NCBI RefSeq assembly: GCF_039543525.1
Contig: NZ_BAABJX010000005.1
Coordinates: 1 to 64,000, forward strand
Direction of reading: 5' to 3'
DNA from: Algivirga pacifica
GTDB taxonomy: Bacteria > Bacteroidota > Bacteroidia > Cytophagales > Flammeovirgaceae
Length of the DNA: 64,000 nt
In this document: piece by piece, positions 54,171-62,417 of the stretch
Numbering within the stretch: position 1 is the first letter of the stretch
How the letters are laid out: every line of letters starts with the position of its first letter
Notes under the pieces: generated by a model
Told to the model about the DNA's origin: nothing
Databases searched by the model: none
What the model saw: only the letters and a program-made list of their open reading frames with translations
Position numbers and translations under genes: made by a program

Positions 54171-54365
54171 ATGCTAGTAATCAACGTAAAAGACAACGAG
54201 TCTATTGATAGAGCTCTAAAGAGATTTAAGAAGAAGTTCGAAAGAACTAAAGTTTTGAGAACAGTTAGAGCACGTGCTTACTATGAGAAGCCGTCAGTAA
54301 CTAAAAGAAATGCTAAAATTAAAGCTGCTTACAAGCAAAAGCTTTATGCTGAGCAAAACTTCTAG
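54171..54365 (+). CDS. rpsU: 30S ribosomal protein bS21
   Basis: 64 residues, basic, with the typical start MLVINVKDNESIDRALKRFK and a C-terminal KAAYKQKLYAEQNF. Length is normal. In Bacteroidota bS21 helps to hide the anti-Shine-Dalgarno of 16S rRNA. The strong Shine-Dalgarno upstream would let bS21-free ribosomes translate it, giving feedback. It is followed by a terminator. Confidence 0.96.
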   Translation: MLVINVKDNESIDRALKRFKKKFERTKVLRTVRARAYYEKPSVTKRNAKIKAAYKQKLYAEQNF

Positions 54366-54370
54366 GACTC

Positions 54371-54428
54371 GTTCGATTTGCCGAACGGATTACGTTAAAG
54401 AAAAGTCTGGAGCTATCTAGACTTTTTT
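54371..54428 (+). terminator. Terminator after rpsU
   Basis: A small hairpin GTTCG / CGAAC (54371-54386) precedes AAAAGTCT / AGACTTTT with an eight-T tail at 54401-54428. Confidence 0.88.
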
Positions 54429-54444
54429 TTATGCCCTAATTTTA

Positions 54445-54787
54445 GTGTAGACATGAGTCATCTCATATTAACATTTAAGAGATGATTCATGTTTTTTTGT
54501 TTAAAAAGTACCTTTATATATTTAAAAACGGCCTTGAAGAATTGCCGTTAAAATTTTTAATCGCAAAAGCGTTAAGAAAATTCCATTGTTTGAGCGTAGC
54601 GAGTTTGGAATTTTTAGCTTTTGCGATTAGAAATTAGGCAAATTCTTCAAAGCCTTGATTTTTTTGCTTCGTTTTTTCATCAAGGAAAAAATGAAGAAGC
54701 TTATAAAGGGCTTGTGAGATAGCTATAAAGTGATGAGTTCTTAGAAAGCTAAGTCATTTGTTAATATGGGATGATTCATGTTTACAC
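54445..54787. mobile_element. 343-bp element with 29-bp terminal inverted repeats, no transposase
   Basis: The ends GTGTAGACATGAGTCATC.. (54445-54473) and ..GATGATTCATGTTTACAC (54759-54787) match 26 of 29. Inside are nested stems: CTTGAAGAATTGCC / GGCAAATTCTTCAAAG, TTAATCGCAAAAGC / GCTTTTGCGATTA, and AATTCCA / TGGAATT around GAGCGTAGCGAG, plus CCTTGAT / ATCAAGG. No open reading frame is supported. It has the form of a MITE. Confidence 0.7.
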
Positions 54788-54862
54788 TTTACACCTCTAC
54801 ACTAACAATTAGTGGTCTAAACATTAAGTTTTCTGATAGAAATAAAGTTACTACTTCCAAGC

Positions 54863-54925
54863 GGATAAAGGATAAAGGATAAAGGATAAAGGAATAAGAA
54901 CCTATGGATAGTAATCCTTTATCCT
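54863..54925. repeat. Heptamer repeat GGATAAA x4 with inverse arm
   Basis: Four copies of GGATAAA (54863-54890) face CCTTTATCC near 54915-54925. The stem lies downstream of the QEGLA-motif gene on the complement strand. Confidence 0.9.
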
Positions 54926-54984
54926 TCTTCCTTAAACCCCTTAAAAGTAGCACTTAACTATAAGTTTACTTGGCGTTCAGTCCA

Positions 54985-56979
54985 CTAGTGTAACCCTTCC
55001 ATTATATAATTGATGACCGCATTGCTTTCTACGGGGCTTTTAAAAGACTGAGTGATGTATTTTGGAGGGATACAAATCTTACGTTCAATCATCTCATTGA
55101 TAATATTCTGGTAACGAAGCGTTGTTTTCCCGATAAGTAAGGAGTTAAGATCATTTCCAGCCTTGTATTCCTTTAAGATATCACGAAAACCTCTTAAGTA
55201 AAGGTAGTCTTTCGTAAAGCCTCCTCCACGGAAAATACGAGCAGTCAAGTAGAAGGCCTGTTCTTCTCCTAGCTTTCCGGCATCCATTAGATAATGGAAG
55301 ACTGCGCTGAAGTCATTCCCTTTCATAAATAAATCAATAGCCTTTACTCTCAGGGCTAGCATTTTGAGTCGAGACATCGTCATATTGTCTGACAAGAGCT
55401 CACTAAGAATGGCTAAGCCTTCCTGCGTATGTGTATTGTGTGGCAGTCCCAATCGGAAAATTCCCAGAGGTTGTAAACGCGCATTGACAGTAGTGACCAT
55501 ATGTACGCCGATCTCATGCTCGGCTAAGGCATAAAGCGACTTTTCAGAGAAACGTGCATTCTTACGGATCTTGACCATCTTCTGCTTATTAAGAATCAAT
55601 ACTTTGGAGACAATCTGCTTTGAGATTTCCACCTTAGCATTAAAACCATAGTTAGCCATGACCTCCTTGAAGAACTGTTGTACTTCTTGTGGTGTGAGGT
55701 TTTCTTCCTCATTGCCATCAATGCTTGGAGAGCAATGCAGTAAGTAGTCAGCATTTAGTACATCCTTATAATCGGGCTCCCCAAAGTAACGTAAGGAATT
55801 ATACAAGAATTTATCTGTACCAATGGTGGAGATAAGGTCAATTTTATCCGCAAAAGAATCAATAATCTCTTGATAAAGTAACCTTAGAGATATATCACTG
55901 ATGTCTTCTACCGGAATAGAGTATAATTTTCGCTTTACCTCAAAAGGATTGACGGTAAGTTGCTTATACTTGAATTCAGGGACTTTGGTATACTTGGACT
56001 TAAAGAATTCCTTTTTAGCTTGCTCTATATTAATAGGGTTGACCATGCCTAAGATCTCAAACCCTTTGGCAGTTTCACTAAGCATTTTATCTACTTTTAG
56101 TAGATTCTTGTCGACCTCAAAAGAAAGCAAATGGTTTTTCTTCACCACTTTGAGGTTGGTACGGTGACGAGCAAAAAAGGCTGCAGTACTGATGATGGCC
56201 TTCTTTAACTTGTTCGTAAGTTGATCTACTACAACAGGGTATACTTCTCCAGTCTCTTCATTACAGTATATTTTTTTGATATCGGTAGAAAAAACCAACG
56301 TCTTATCAAAGCTCGTGGAGAGATGGTCCAGTAAGTAGCCATTACCATAGAATACCTCATTTTCTGCAGCAGCGACATCAATATTCGGCAACTTGATACG
56401 TGTCAGTTCTTTTAGAAAGTGATTGATATCCTTACGATAATGTACATCATCCATTTTATTGGTGCCTATATTAAAGGTAGGTGATGTGTTATCTAACTGT
56501 CGATAATTGAATGCATGAATATCGAAAACAGAAACGGCAGAGTATTTGGTTTCTAAAGTATTTACTAAAGCCTCCAGAACGGTGTAAAAGTTTCTGTGGT
56601 ATTGTAAAAGTTGGTCTTTCTCTTCGGAAGAAAGAGGCGCTTTCCATAAGGTATCTTCTCCCATCTGTTCTGAAAGACAAGCCTCCTCTTTTTTATTTAA
56701 GTCATAAGCCAATCGAGAGTGTTCTCCGGCCATCACAATAGGCAAAGAAGAAATCATATCTAGCGTTTGTGGTGCTTCATGATACCAGCGTTCTTCTTCT
56801 GTTAATGCAGACTTTTCTTCCAAAGTGTTAGGTAAAGTATGTCCATTGTGGATGGCTACACCTATAAAGGGAGTGTAATCTTCTACTTTGATATAGAAGG
56901 AGTGATCAGCAGCGTAACCTTCAAAGTATTTTTTACGCTGGATGTTTTCAATGATCTGTTCAATGCTAAAGACTTGCAT
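54985..56979 (-). CDS. N-formylglutamate-amidohydrolase-like / DUF1704 (QEGLA) fusion protein
   Basis: 664 residues from the ATG at 56979; an ATG ten codons upstream is possible. The N-terminal 260 residues resemble N-formylglutamate amidohydrolase (GEHSRLAYDLN, FDIHAFNYR). The C-terminal half is a DUF1704 domain with the zinc-binding HEIGVH (488-493 from this start) and the QEGLA motif (519-523). DUF1704 includes eukaryotic tyrosine carboxypeptidases of the MATCAP type, so a metallopeptidase is likely. The bacterial substrate is unknown. Confidence 0.85.
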   Translation of the reverse strand: MQVFSIEQIIENIQRKKYFEGYAADHSFYIKVEDYTPFIGVAIHNGHTLPNTLEEKSALTEEERWYHEAPQTLDMISSLPIVMAGEHSRLAYDLNKKEEACLSEQMGEDTLWKAPLSSEEKDQLLQYHRNFYTVLEALVNTLETKYSAVSVFDIHAFNYRQLDNTSPTFNIGTNKMDDVHYRKDINHFLKELTRIKLPNIDVAAAENEVFYGNGYLLDHLSTSFDKTLVFSTDIKKIYCNEETGEVYPVVVDQLTNKLKKAIISTAAFFARHRTNLKVVKKNHLLSFEVDKNLLKVDKMLSETAKGFEILGMVNPINIEQAKKEFFKSKYTKVPEFKYKQLTVNPFEVKRKLYSIPVEDISDISLRLLYQEIIDSFADKIDLISTIGTDKFLYNSLRYFGEPDYKDVLNADYLLHCSPSIDGNEEENLTPQEVQQFFKEVMANYGFNAKVEISKQIVSKVLILNKQKMVKIRKNARFSEKSLYALAEHEIGVHMVTTVNARLQPLGIFRLGLPHNTHTQEGLAILSELLSDNMTMSRLKMLALRVKAIDLFMKGNDFSAVFHYLMDAGKLGEEQAFYLTARIFRGGGFTKDYLYLRGFRDILKEYKAGNDLNSLLIGKTTLRYQNIINEMIERKICIPPKYITQSFKSPVESNAVINYIMEGLH

Positions 56980-57016
56980 GGCTTTTAGTTCTATTGGGAA
57001 TCTCCTCAATAGTGTC

Positions 57017-57034
57017 TCAGGTTAATCCTGTCGC
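57017..57034 (-). promoter_or_regulatory. 18-bp motif shared with 37533-37550
   Basis: TCAGGTTAATCCTGTCGC (plus strand) is identical to the copy upstream of the STN-domain gene. From the ATG at 56979 the distance is 37 bases, similar to 29 at the other gene, which supports that start. Confidence 0.4.
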
Positions 57035-57238
57035 ATTACTTTTGGGCATTCCCTTACATGGATAAATCACTCCATTTGGAGTTTTGGCAAGATAGAAAAT
57101 GAAGCGAAAATGGAGATAACTTTTGAACATATTATAACGAATGCTTTGAATAAAAATGATGTTATCTATGGACAGAGTGAGAGTGATAAAGGCCTTCTTC
57201 TAAGGTTGCTGTTACTAAACCCAAAAACATTATAGATC

Positions 57239-57649
57239 ATGAAAACGAAAATTTTATTCTCAGGAATCCTCATATGGTTGATGGCGATAGGAGCTGCCTA
57301 TGCGCAGAGTGAGAAGGATGGATGGGAGAAAATTGCTACTAAAACAGTTAATTTTAAGTCCGAAACTGACGAAGTAAAACCCTCAAAAGGAGAGGCTGAT
57401 GTCTCCAAGATCAAAATTAAATGCGTGCAAGGCACTGTAAAAATCAAGGAGATCAAAGTAGAGATGGACGATGGGAAGAAAAGTGAGCCTGCTGTAATTG
57501 GTGTATTAACCGATGGACAAAGCTCCAGAACAATTGACTTACCGGGTAAGGATAATAAACTGAAGAAAGTACGCTTTAAGTACGATACTGTCGGAATGAT
57601 TGGTGTAACGAAAAGAGCCAAAGTAGAAATCTGGGGCAAGAAAAAATAA
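57239..57649 (+). CDS. DUF2541-like secreted protein
   Basis: 136 residues with a signal peptide (cleavage after AYAQ, about residue 23). The mature part (GWEKIATKTVNFKSETDEV ... IDLPGKDNKLKKVRFKYD) is a small all-beta domain resembling DUF2541. Function is unknown. It diverges from the QEGLA gene and ends at a repeat-derived terminator. Confidence 0.75.
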   Translation: MKTKILFSGILIWLMAIGAAYAQSEKDGWEKIATKTVNFKSETDEVKPSKGEADVSKIKIKCVQGTVKIKEIKVEMDDGKKSEPAVIGVLTDGQSSRTIDLPGKDNKLKKVRFKYDTVGMIGVTKRAKVEIWGKKK

Positions 57650-57661
57650 AAGGTAAAAAGT

Positions 57662-57694
57662 AAAAGGTAGAAGGTATTATATCTTCTACCTTTT
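57662..57694 (+). terminator. Terminator formed from repeat words
   Basis: AAAAGGTAGAAG / CTTCTACCTTTT, 12-bp stem, following GGTAAAA-type words after the stop codon. Confidence 0.8.
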
Positions 57695-57723
57695 CTATTG
57701 TACTATTCAGACTGAATGATTTT

Positions 57724-57806
57724 ATTACCTATTACCTATTACCTATTACCTATTACCTATTACCTATTACCTATTACCTATTACCTATTACCTATTACCT
57801 ATTACC
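57724..57806. repeat. Heptamer tandem repeat ATTACCT x11
   Basis: Eleven perfect copies of ATTACCT (57724-57800) and a partial copy, just upstream of the cyclase lipoprotein gene. The repeat has no stop in the gene's frame and would encode LLPITYY repeats if translated. Confidence 0.97.
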
Positions 57807-57817
57807 CAATAATACCC

Positions 57818-58603
57818 ATGAAAAAAACATACGCTCTTAGTTTATCACTGCTCATATTACTTAGCTGCCAGAGTACATCCTTTCCTGATGAAGAAAGCTG
57901 GATTGATTTAACACATAGCCTCGATCAGCATACCATTTATTGGCCCACAGAACCGGGCACTTTCCATTTAGACCCCGTATATGAAGGAGAAACAGAGGGA
58001 GGGTACTATTATTCTGCCTATAAGTTTTGTATGCCAGAACATGGAGGAACTCATATGGATGCCCCCGTTCACTTTGCCGAAGGGAATAAAAGTGTAGATC
58101 AAATAGAGATCAAGCAATTGATAGGGGAAGGGATTGTGGTAGACCTCTCGGATAAGGCGCATAATAATCCAGACTACTTGATTTCGGAGAAAGATTTAGA
58201 AGAGTGGTTCAAGAAAGAAAAGGTGAATCCTACCGGGAAGATTATCTTGTTTTATACGGGACATGAGAGTAAGTGGTCAGATAGGGCGGATTATTTGGGA
58301 ACTCCTCTAAAAGGAGAGGAGGCAGTACCGAATCTACATTTCCCAGGACTTTCAGAAAAAGGAGCTTTATGGCTAGTAAATGTAGGGGCTAAGGCGGTAG
58401 GGTTAGATACCCCTAGTATTGACTATGGGCAGTCTAAAGATTTTATGGCACATAGAGTATTGTTTGCGGCCAATATTCCCGCTTTTGAGAACCTGACCAA
58501 TCTAAAGAAAATAGCAGATCAAAAAGTATATGTGATAGCATTACCTTCTAAGATTGGAGGGGGAAGTGGAGCTCCATTGAGAGTGATTGCCACACCGATT
58601 TAA
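57818..58603 (+). CDS. Cyclase-family lipoprotein (kynurenine formamidase-like)
   Basis: 261 residues from the ATG at 57818, which begins a lipoprotein signal (MKKTYALSLSLLILLSC); an in-frame ATG at 57716 would add 34 residues read from the heptamer repeat and is rejected. The metal-binding motif HGGTHMDAPVHF is complete. Family members hydrolyse cyclic amides or formamides; the substrate is unknown. The lipid anchor places it outside the cytoplasm, which is unusual for kynurenine formamidase proper. Confidence 0.88.
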   Translation: MKKTYALSLSLLILLSCQSTSFPDEESWIDLTHSLDQHTIYWPTEPGTFHLDPVYEGETEGGYYYSAYKFCMPEHGGTHMDAPVHFAEGNKSVDQIEIKQLIGEGIVVDLSDKAHNNPDYLISEKDLEEWFKKEKVNPTGKIILFYTGHESKWSDRADYLGTPLKGEEAVPNLHFPGLSEKGALWLVNVGAKAVGLDTPSIDYGQSKDFMAHRVLFAANIPAFENLTNLKKIADQKVYVIALPSKIGGGSGAPLRVIATPI

Positions 58604-58676
58604 TGAAGAATGAAGAGTTAAAAATGAAGAATAAAAAATGACTATTCTTCATTCTTCATTTTTAATTCTTCATTAA
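58601..58676. terminator. Repeat-word bidirectional terminator
   Basis: AATGAAGA.. and AATTCTTCATT-type arms (TTAAAAATGAAGAAT / ATTCTTCATTTTTAA) form a long A/T-rich stem between two convergent stop codons. Confidence 0.75.
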
Positions 58677-60008
58677 CTAATGGTGTTTTGCCTTAAGTTT
58701 TTTCTCTTGCTCTAAGTGAGTCTCGAAGAAGGTAGGGTGAATTTTTACCATTACCCAAGCCCAGTTATTGAACTTTTCAGCATCACCTCCTTTCAGAACT
58801 TCCATAGACTCAGTGGCTGCCATTACAGAGTAGCCGGCTTTAATGGCTACTTCATCAGAAAGGTGGTAGGCCGTAGAAATATCAATTTCTGTTCCCAGTT
58901 GAGGGTGGTATTGTCCGTCTTCTGTGACGATGTTCCCCATTGCATTAAATAGATGTGTTTCTACACTGGTATCCCAATGGTGGTAATGGTGAGATATTCC
59001 TATATAATGGTCTGCTAGTCCAACGCTATTTTCATGATTCTCTACATAGAAATAATCCATATAGCCATTGAAGTGGTGATTACTGCCATAAAGTGGATTG
59101 AAGGCACGACAAACATTATCTGTAGCGTCCATATCAGTTCCGGAAAGAAGCTCTGTGCCAGCGAGTAAAGACAAACCGTTATCTATTTTATATCTGACCT
59201 CGCAGAGAATATTATAGGCTCTAAGGTTTTGGTTTTCACAATTGGTACCTCCCTGATAATAAGCAGAAGTATTGATGCTAAGGTGATTTTTATGGTATTC
59301 GATATAAGTACCTAATAGCTGTGAGTAGATGGTTTCCAACTCTGATGGCGTATGATGGGATAGACCTTCCTCTTCCTCTTCCACATACTCAATACCGTTA
59401 TTCAATAATAAAATACTCCAATTAAGGTGCTCCCACTGTTTATTGAACCATAAGAACTGCATTTCCTTATAGTTACCAGAGACCTCAAAAGGGGTTTTGT
59501 AGAGACTTTCTTCTCCTACATTATAGGCCAATCCGGCATGGAGCTTAAACAGGTTTTCATATTTGAAGAGGGCCAAGTCATGACTCCTTCCCTGTTCTGT
59601 CCAGTCCATATTCCCGAGGATACGAGAATTGTCATAGACCAGCTCTTGTCGACCAAGTTTCATGAAGAGGTGCTCATTGAAGTTGATCTCCGTCCAAGCC
59701 TCGTGAATGCCGAGATTGTTGGCATCTCCAACACTAAGCTGTTTGGTAGCACCCCAGGTTCGAACGTCCTGTACGGATACCCCCACGCTGATATGTTTTA
59801 GTTGGTTGCCGTAAAACAGGTTGAGACGAGAACGTTGTACAAAGAAATTGGCTGCAACATCCATATGATCGTCAACTGGACGTAAGGTTTTAAAGCCGTG
59901 TCGATGCTCAAAACGATGCTTCAGTTGTCCAGAGACTTTCAGGTGTTGGGCATTCGACATCAGCGGGAACAACAGTAGTAGTCCCATTAAGTAGTAGAGT
60001 GTTTTCAT
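58677..60008 (-). CDS. Alginate-export-family outer-membrane porin
   Basis: 443 residues from the ATG at 60008, which starts a signal peptide; the longer frame has 33 polar residues before it. The barrel pattern (FFVQRSRLNLFYGNQL, KLGRQELVYDNSRILG with a conserved WTEQGRSHD) matches the alginate-export/AlgE-like family. In Bacteroidota such porins pass diverse small or anionic substrates. No alginate gene is nearby, so the substrate is not known. Confidence 0.82.
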   Translation of the reverse strand: MKTLYYLMGLLLLFPLMSNAQHLKVSGQLKHRFEHRHGFKTLRPVDDHMDVAANFFVQRSRLNLFYGNQLKHISVGVSVQDVRTWGATKQLSVGDANNLGIHEAWTEINFNEHLFMKLGRQELVYDNSRILGNMDWTEQGRSHDLALFKYENLFKLHAGLAYNVGEESLYKTPFEVSGNYKEMQFLWFNKQWEHLNWSILLLNNGIEYVEEEEEGLSHHTPSELETIYSQLLGTYIEYHKNHLSINTSAYYQGGTNCENQNLRAYNILCEVRYKIDNGLSLLAGTELLSGTDMDATDNVCRAFNPLYGSNHHFNGYMDYFYVENHENSVGLADHYIGISHHYHHWDTSVETHLFNAMGNIVTEDGQYHPQLGTEIDISTAYHLSDEVAIKAGYSVMAATESMEVLKGGDAEKFNNWAWVMVKIHPTFFETHLEQEKKLKAKHH

Positions 60009-60236
60009 AACGCATTTGTAGATAATTGATGCGTTGGAGTGGAAACGGGGGAGTGTACAGTTAGTCGTCTTTTCGCGGCAGGCTAAAAATGCAGAGGCTC
60101 TTTCCACTGAAACGCATATCGTTGTATAGTGAAATCGAATAATTGTTAAAGCTTGTTCGATGGGGTAAAGGTCTATATTGGGGTAGAAAAATAAAGGGAG
60201 AGAGGTTAGTGGGAAATGGTGATTTGGGTCATCATA

Positions 60237-60272
60237 AAAAAAGCTTCTGACATTGCGATGCCAGAAGCTTAG
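60237..60272 (-). terminator. Intrinsic terminator after the EF-Tu-tail lipoprotein gene
   Basis: On the complement strand AAGCTTCTG.CAT / ATG.CAGAAGCTT with a short loop is followed by seven Ts, about 25 bases after the stop codon. The gene is therefore a defined transcript end. Confidence 0.88.
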
Positions 60273-60296
60273 ATAAGTATTATTAGTGTACTTGGA

Positions 60297-60473
60297 TTAG
60301 TCAAGAATTTCAGTTACCTGACCAGCACCAACAGTTCTACCACCTTCTCTGATAGCACTCACTTTTTCAGTATCTTTATTTACTTGAATAGGCTCGATTT
60401 CCTCTTGTTGTGTACAGTTAGAGAATGCAAACATCATAGATACAGAAGCGATCAGTACGAATACTTTTTTCAT
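60297..60473 (-). CDS. 58-residue lipoprotein with EF-Tu C-terminal tail
   Basis: A short frame with a clear signal (MKKVFVLIASVSMMFAFSN, then Cys20), a polar linker (TQQEEIEPIQVNKDTEKV) and a C-terminus SAIREGGRTVGAGQVTEILD. That tail matches the extreme C-terminus of elongation factor Tu, where AIREGGRTVGAG is almost universal. EF-Tu itself is not in the window. The asparagine before the cysteine is atypical for a lipobox, so lipidation is likely but not certain. It lies 112 bases downstream of the maltoporin-like gene and has its own terminator. Function unknown. Confidence 0.8.
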   Translation of the reverse strand: MKKVFVLIASVSMMFAFSNCTQQEEIEPIQVNKDTEKVSAIREGGRTVGAGQVTEILD

Positions 60474-60585
60474 AATTTTAATTTGGTTATTAATTTAGAG
60501 GTTATTTAAAAATAGCATCAACAAGTGTTAATGATGGTGTGAAAATGCACAAAACATACTTGATATGCAAAATATATTGTTGTTT

Positions 60586-62016
60586 TTAATTCCAAAACCA
60601 CCACTCCGCCTTCACGCCCAAGTAATGCCCCCAACGCTGAGAGCCAGCAAATCGAAGGAAAGGAGAGTAAAGTGTCTCTCTCGCTTGATCATTATAGCGT
60701 GCAAAAGAAACGACAAACCGTAAGTGAGGACGAGCAAAGTGTTGTCTCTCTTGTGTGGGAACTAGGGTAGGCGCAAAGCTGAACTTGACCATGGAAGCAG
60801 GGTCTTGCTCTCCGTCTTGACGTTGGCTATAGTGGACTTCTCCGAACAGGTGAATCAAATCACTGAGGTAATAAGTGGCTCGGGTACCTACAGTAAAGTC
60901 TTCCTTACGGTTAAATACTTCCCTTCCAAAATAAGTCTCTGCTATCCCATTGGTGTTGGCGGCACCTTTGCTGAGTTGATAAACCAGGTAGCTGCCGAAT
61001 GAGATTTTATCATTAAACTGCAATACACTATGGCCTATCAAGGCCCAGGCATAAGCTCCCTTAAATTTTCCGATATCCAAATTTGGTGCTCCAAAGGTGA
61101 GGTAGGTCCTAGATATTCCTCCATCTCCACCATTGGCAATACGGTTACCGTATCGTATGGATAGATTAGTGAAGGAGTTGTTGATTAAGTTTTGATGGCT
61201 ATGGTGGTATCTGGCCCCAAAGACCCACCCCCAATCGGCAGGGTAATTTAGCACATCTTGCAGGCTATCGGGTAGTTGTCGGATTTCTTCAGGATTAGCA
61301 TTTTCCAGGTGATGAAACTCCATTAAGGCAGTAACGGACTGACGGGCATTAAATTGAAAGTCATGTTCTAGCGCATAGACAAATCGTCCCCTTAAGGCAA
61401 TACTTGGAGTACCACTTTGTATATTGATAAAGAAAGAAGGAGGAAGGGTAGAGGTAGTATCTGTCGAAGAAACTACAATTGTTGATAAACGAGTATTTTT
61501 ATATTCTATCCCAAATCCTTGTCCTGAATGGTCATTGAAGTAAAAATAATCTGCAATTTGGATATCCCCTCCACGGTAGAGTCGGCTACCTAACCAGACA
61601 TTTAAGGGAAGGCCTTTAATACCTTTAGCCAATACGTACAGTTCCGGAAAAGCAAAGGCTAATCCTCCAGGAGAAGCACTGTTGGCGTTAGCAAAGTAGC
61701 TTAAACTTTTGGAAAAGATCGAAAGACGAGACTGTATATGGATAAGTGTAGAGTCTGGTGTTGGGGAAGTAAAGCGAAAAGCATTGGCTAATTCAAAGTA
61801 ATCTTGCTCTTCTAATCGGCCGCCTATGCTCCCCATATTATCCAGGTTTAATCTCCTCCCTAAACTTCCATTGTTCTCATAGTTCCAATCCATTCCTACA
61901 CGTCCATAGGTACCTATAAAAACCTTATCATTGGTAATTTCCTGATAGGCAATTTGACTGTAGAGGTTGTGATTTAATATGAGTAATAAGAATAGGCTAA
62001 TACAGAAAGCTCTCAT
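60586..62016 (-). CDS. LamB-like carbohydrate porin
   Basis: 476 residues with a signal peptide (cleavage near residue 20). GTYGRVGMDW at the start, the segment WLGSRLYRGGDIQIADYFYF followed by SGQGFGIEY, and the C-terminal KAEWWFWN resemble maltoporin-family barrels. It would let sugars or other small nutrients through the outer membrane. No sugar operon is adjacent. The small EF-Tu-tail gene follows on the same strand. Confidence 0.75.
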   Translation of the reverse strand: MRAFCISLFLLLILNHNLYSQIAYQEITNDKVFIGTYGRVGMDWNYENNGSLGRRLNLDNMGSIGGRLEEQDYFELANAFRFTSPTPDSTLIHIQSRLSIFSKSLSYFANANSASPGGLAFAFPELYVLAKGIKGLPLNVWLGSRLYRGGDIQIADYFYFNDHSGQGFGIEYKNTRLSTIVVSSTDTTSTLPPSFFINIQSGTPSIALRGRFVYALEHDFQFNARQSVTALMEFHHLENANPEEIRQLPDSLQDVLNYPADWGWVFGARYHHSHQNLINNSFTNLSIRYGNRIANGGDGGISRTYLTFGAPNLDIGKFKGAYAWALIGHSVLQFNDKISFGSYLVYQLSKGAANTNGIAETYFGREVFNRKEDFTVGTRATYYLSDLIHLFGEVHYSQRQDGEQDPASMVKFSFAPTLVPTQERQHFARPHLRFVVSFARYNDQARETLYSPFLRFAGSQRWGHYLGVKAEWWFWN

Positions 62017-62180
62017 GGGTTAGTAGTGTTTATGGGGTATCCTATTTGCCTTGGATGAAAGGTGTTATAAGGTTTTAGGTTAAAGTAATATTTAAAATCA
62101 TTAACTTTTGGGAAGAAAAAAAGGAAAGGGGAGAGTTTTCTAAAACTTTTACGGTATAGAAAAGTTATTTGATGAAGGAT

Positions 62181-62380
62181 GAAGCAAGGGCGTCCCTTGT
62201 GGTCGCCCCGACGATAGTAAGGAGAAGTAGGAAGTAAGGGCGCCCCTTGTGGTCGTCCCGACGATAGTAAGGAGAAGTAGGAAGTAAGGGCGCCCCTTGT
62301 GGTCGTCCCGACGATAGTAAGGAGAAGTAGGAAGTAAGGGTGTCCCTTGTGGTCGCCCCGACGATAGTAGGGAAAAGTAG
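62181..62380. repeat. 50-bp direct repeat x4
   Basis: Four tandem copies of 50 bases beginning GAAGTAAGGGCGCCCCTTGT. The middle two are identical and the outer two differ at a few positions. Each holds the family C word (GGGCGCCCCTTGTGGTCG). The array ends 37 bases before the carotenoid desaturase gene and covers most of the 62017-62417 gap, which has no gene. Confidence 0.95.
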
Positions 62381-62417
62381 GACATGACTGATTTTTTAAG
62401 ACTATTATAAAATAGAT

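Noticed and set aside
54371..54428. tRNA or small RNA after rpsU
   Set aside because: The two hairpins are a simple stem and an intrinsic terminator; no cloverleaf or T-loop sequence is present.
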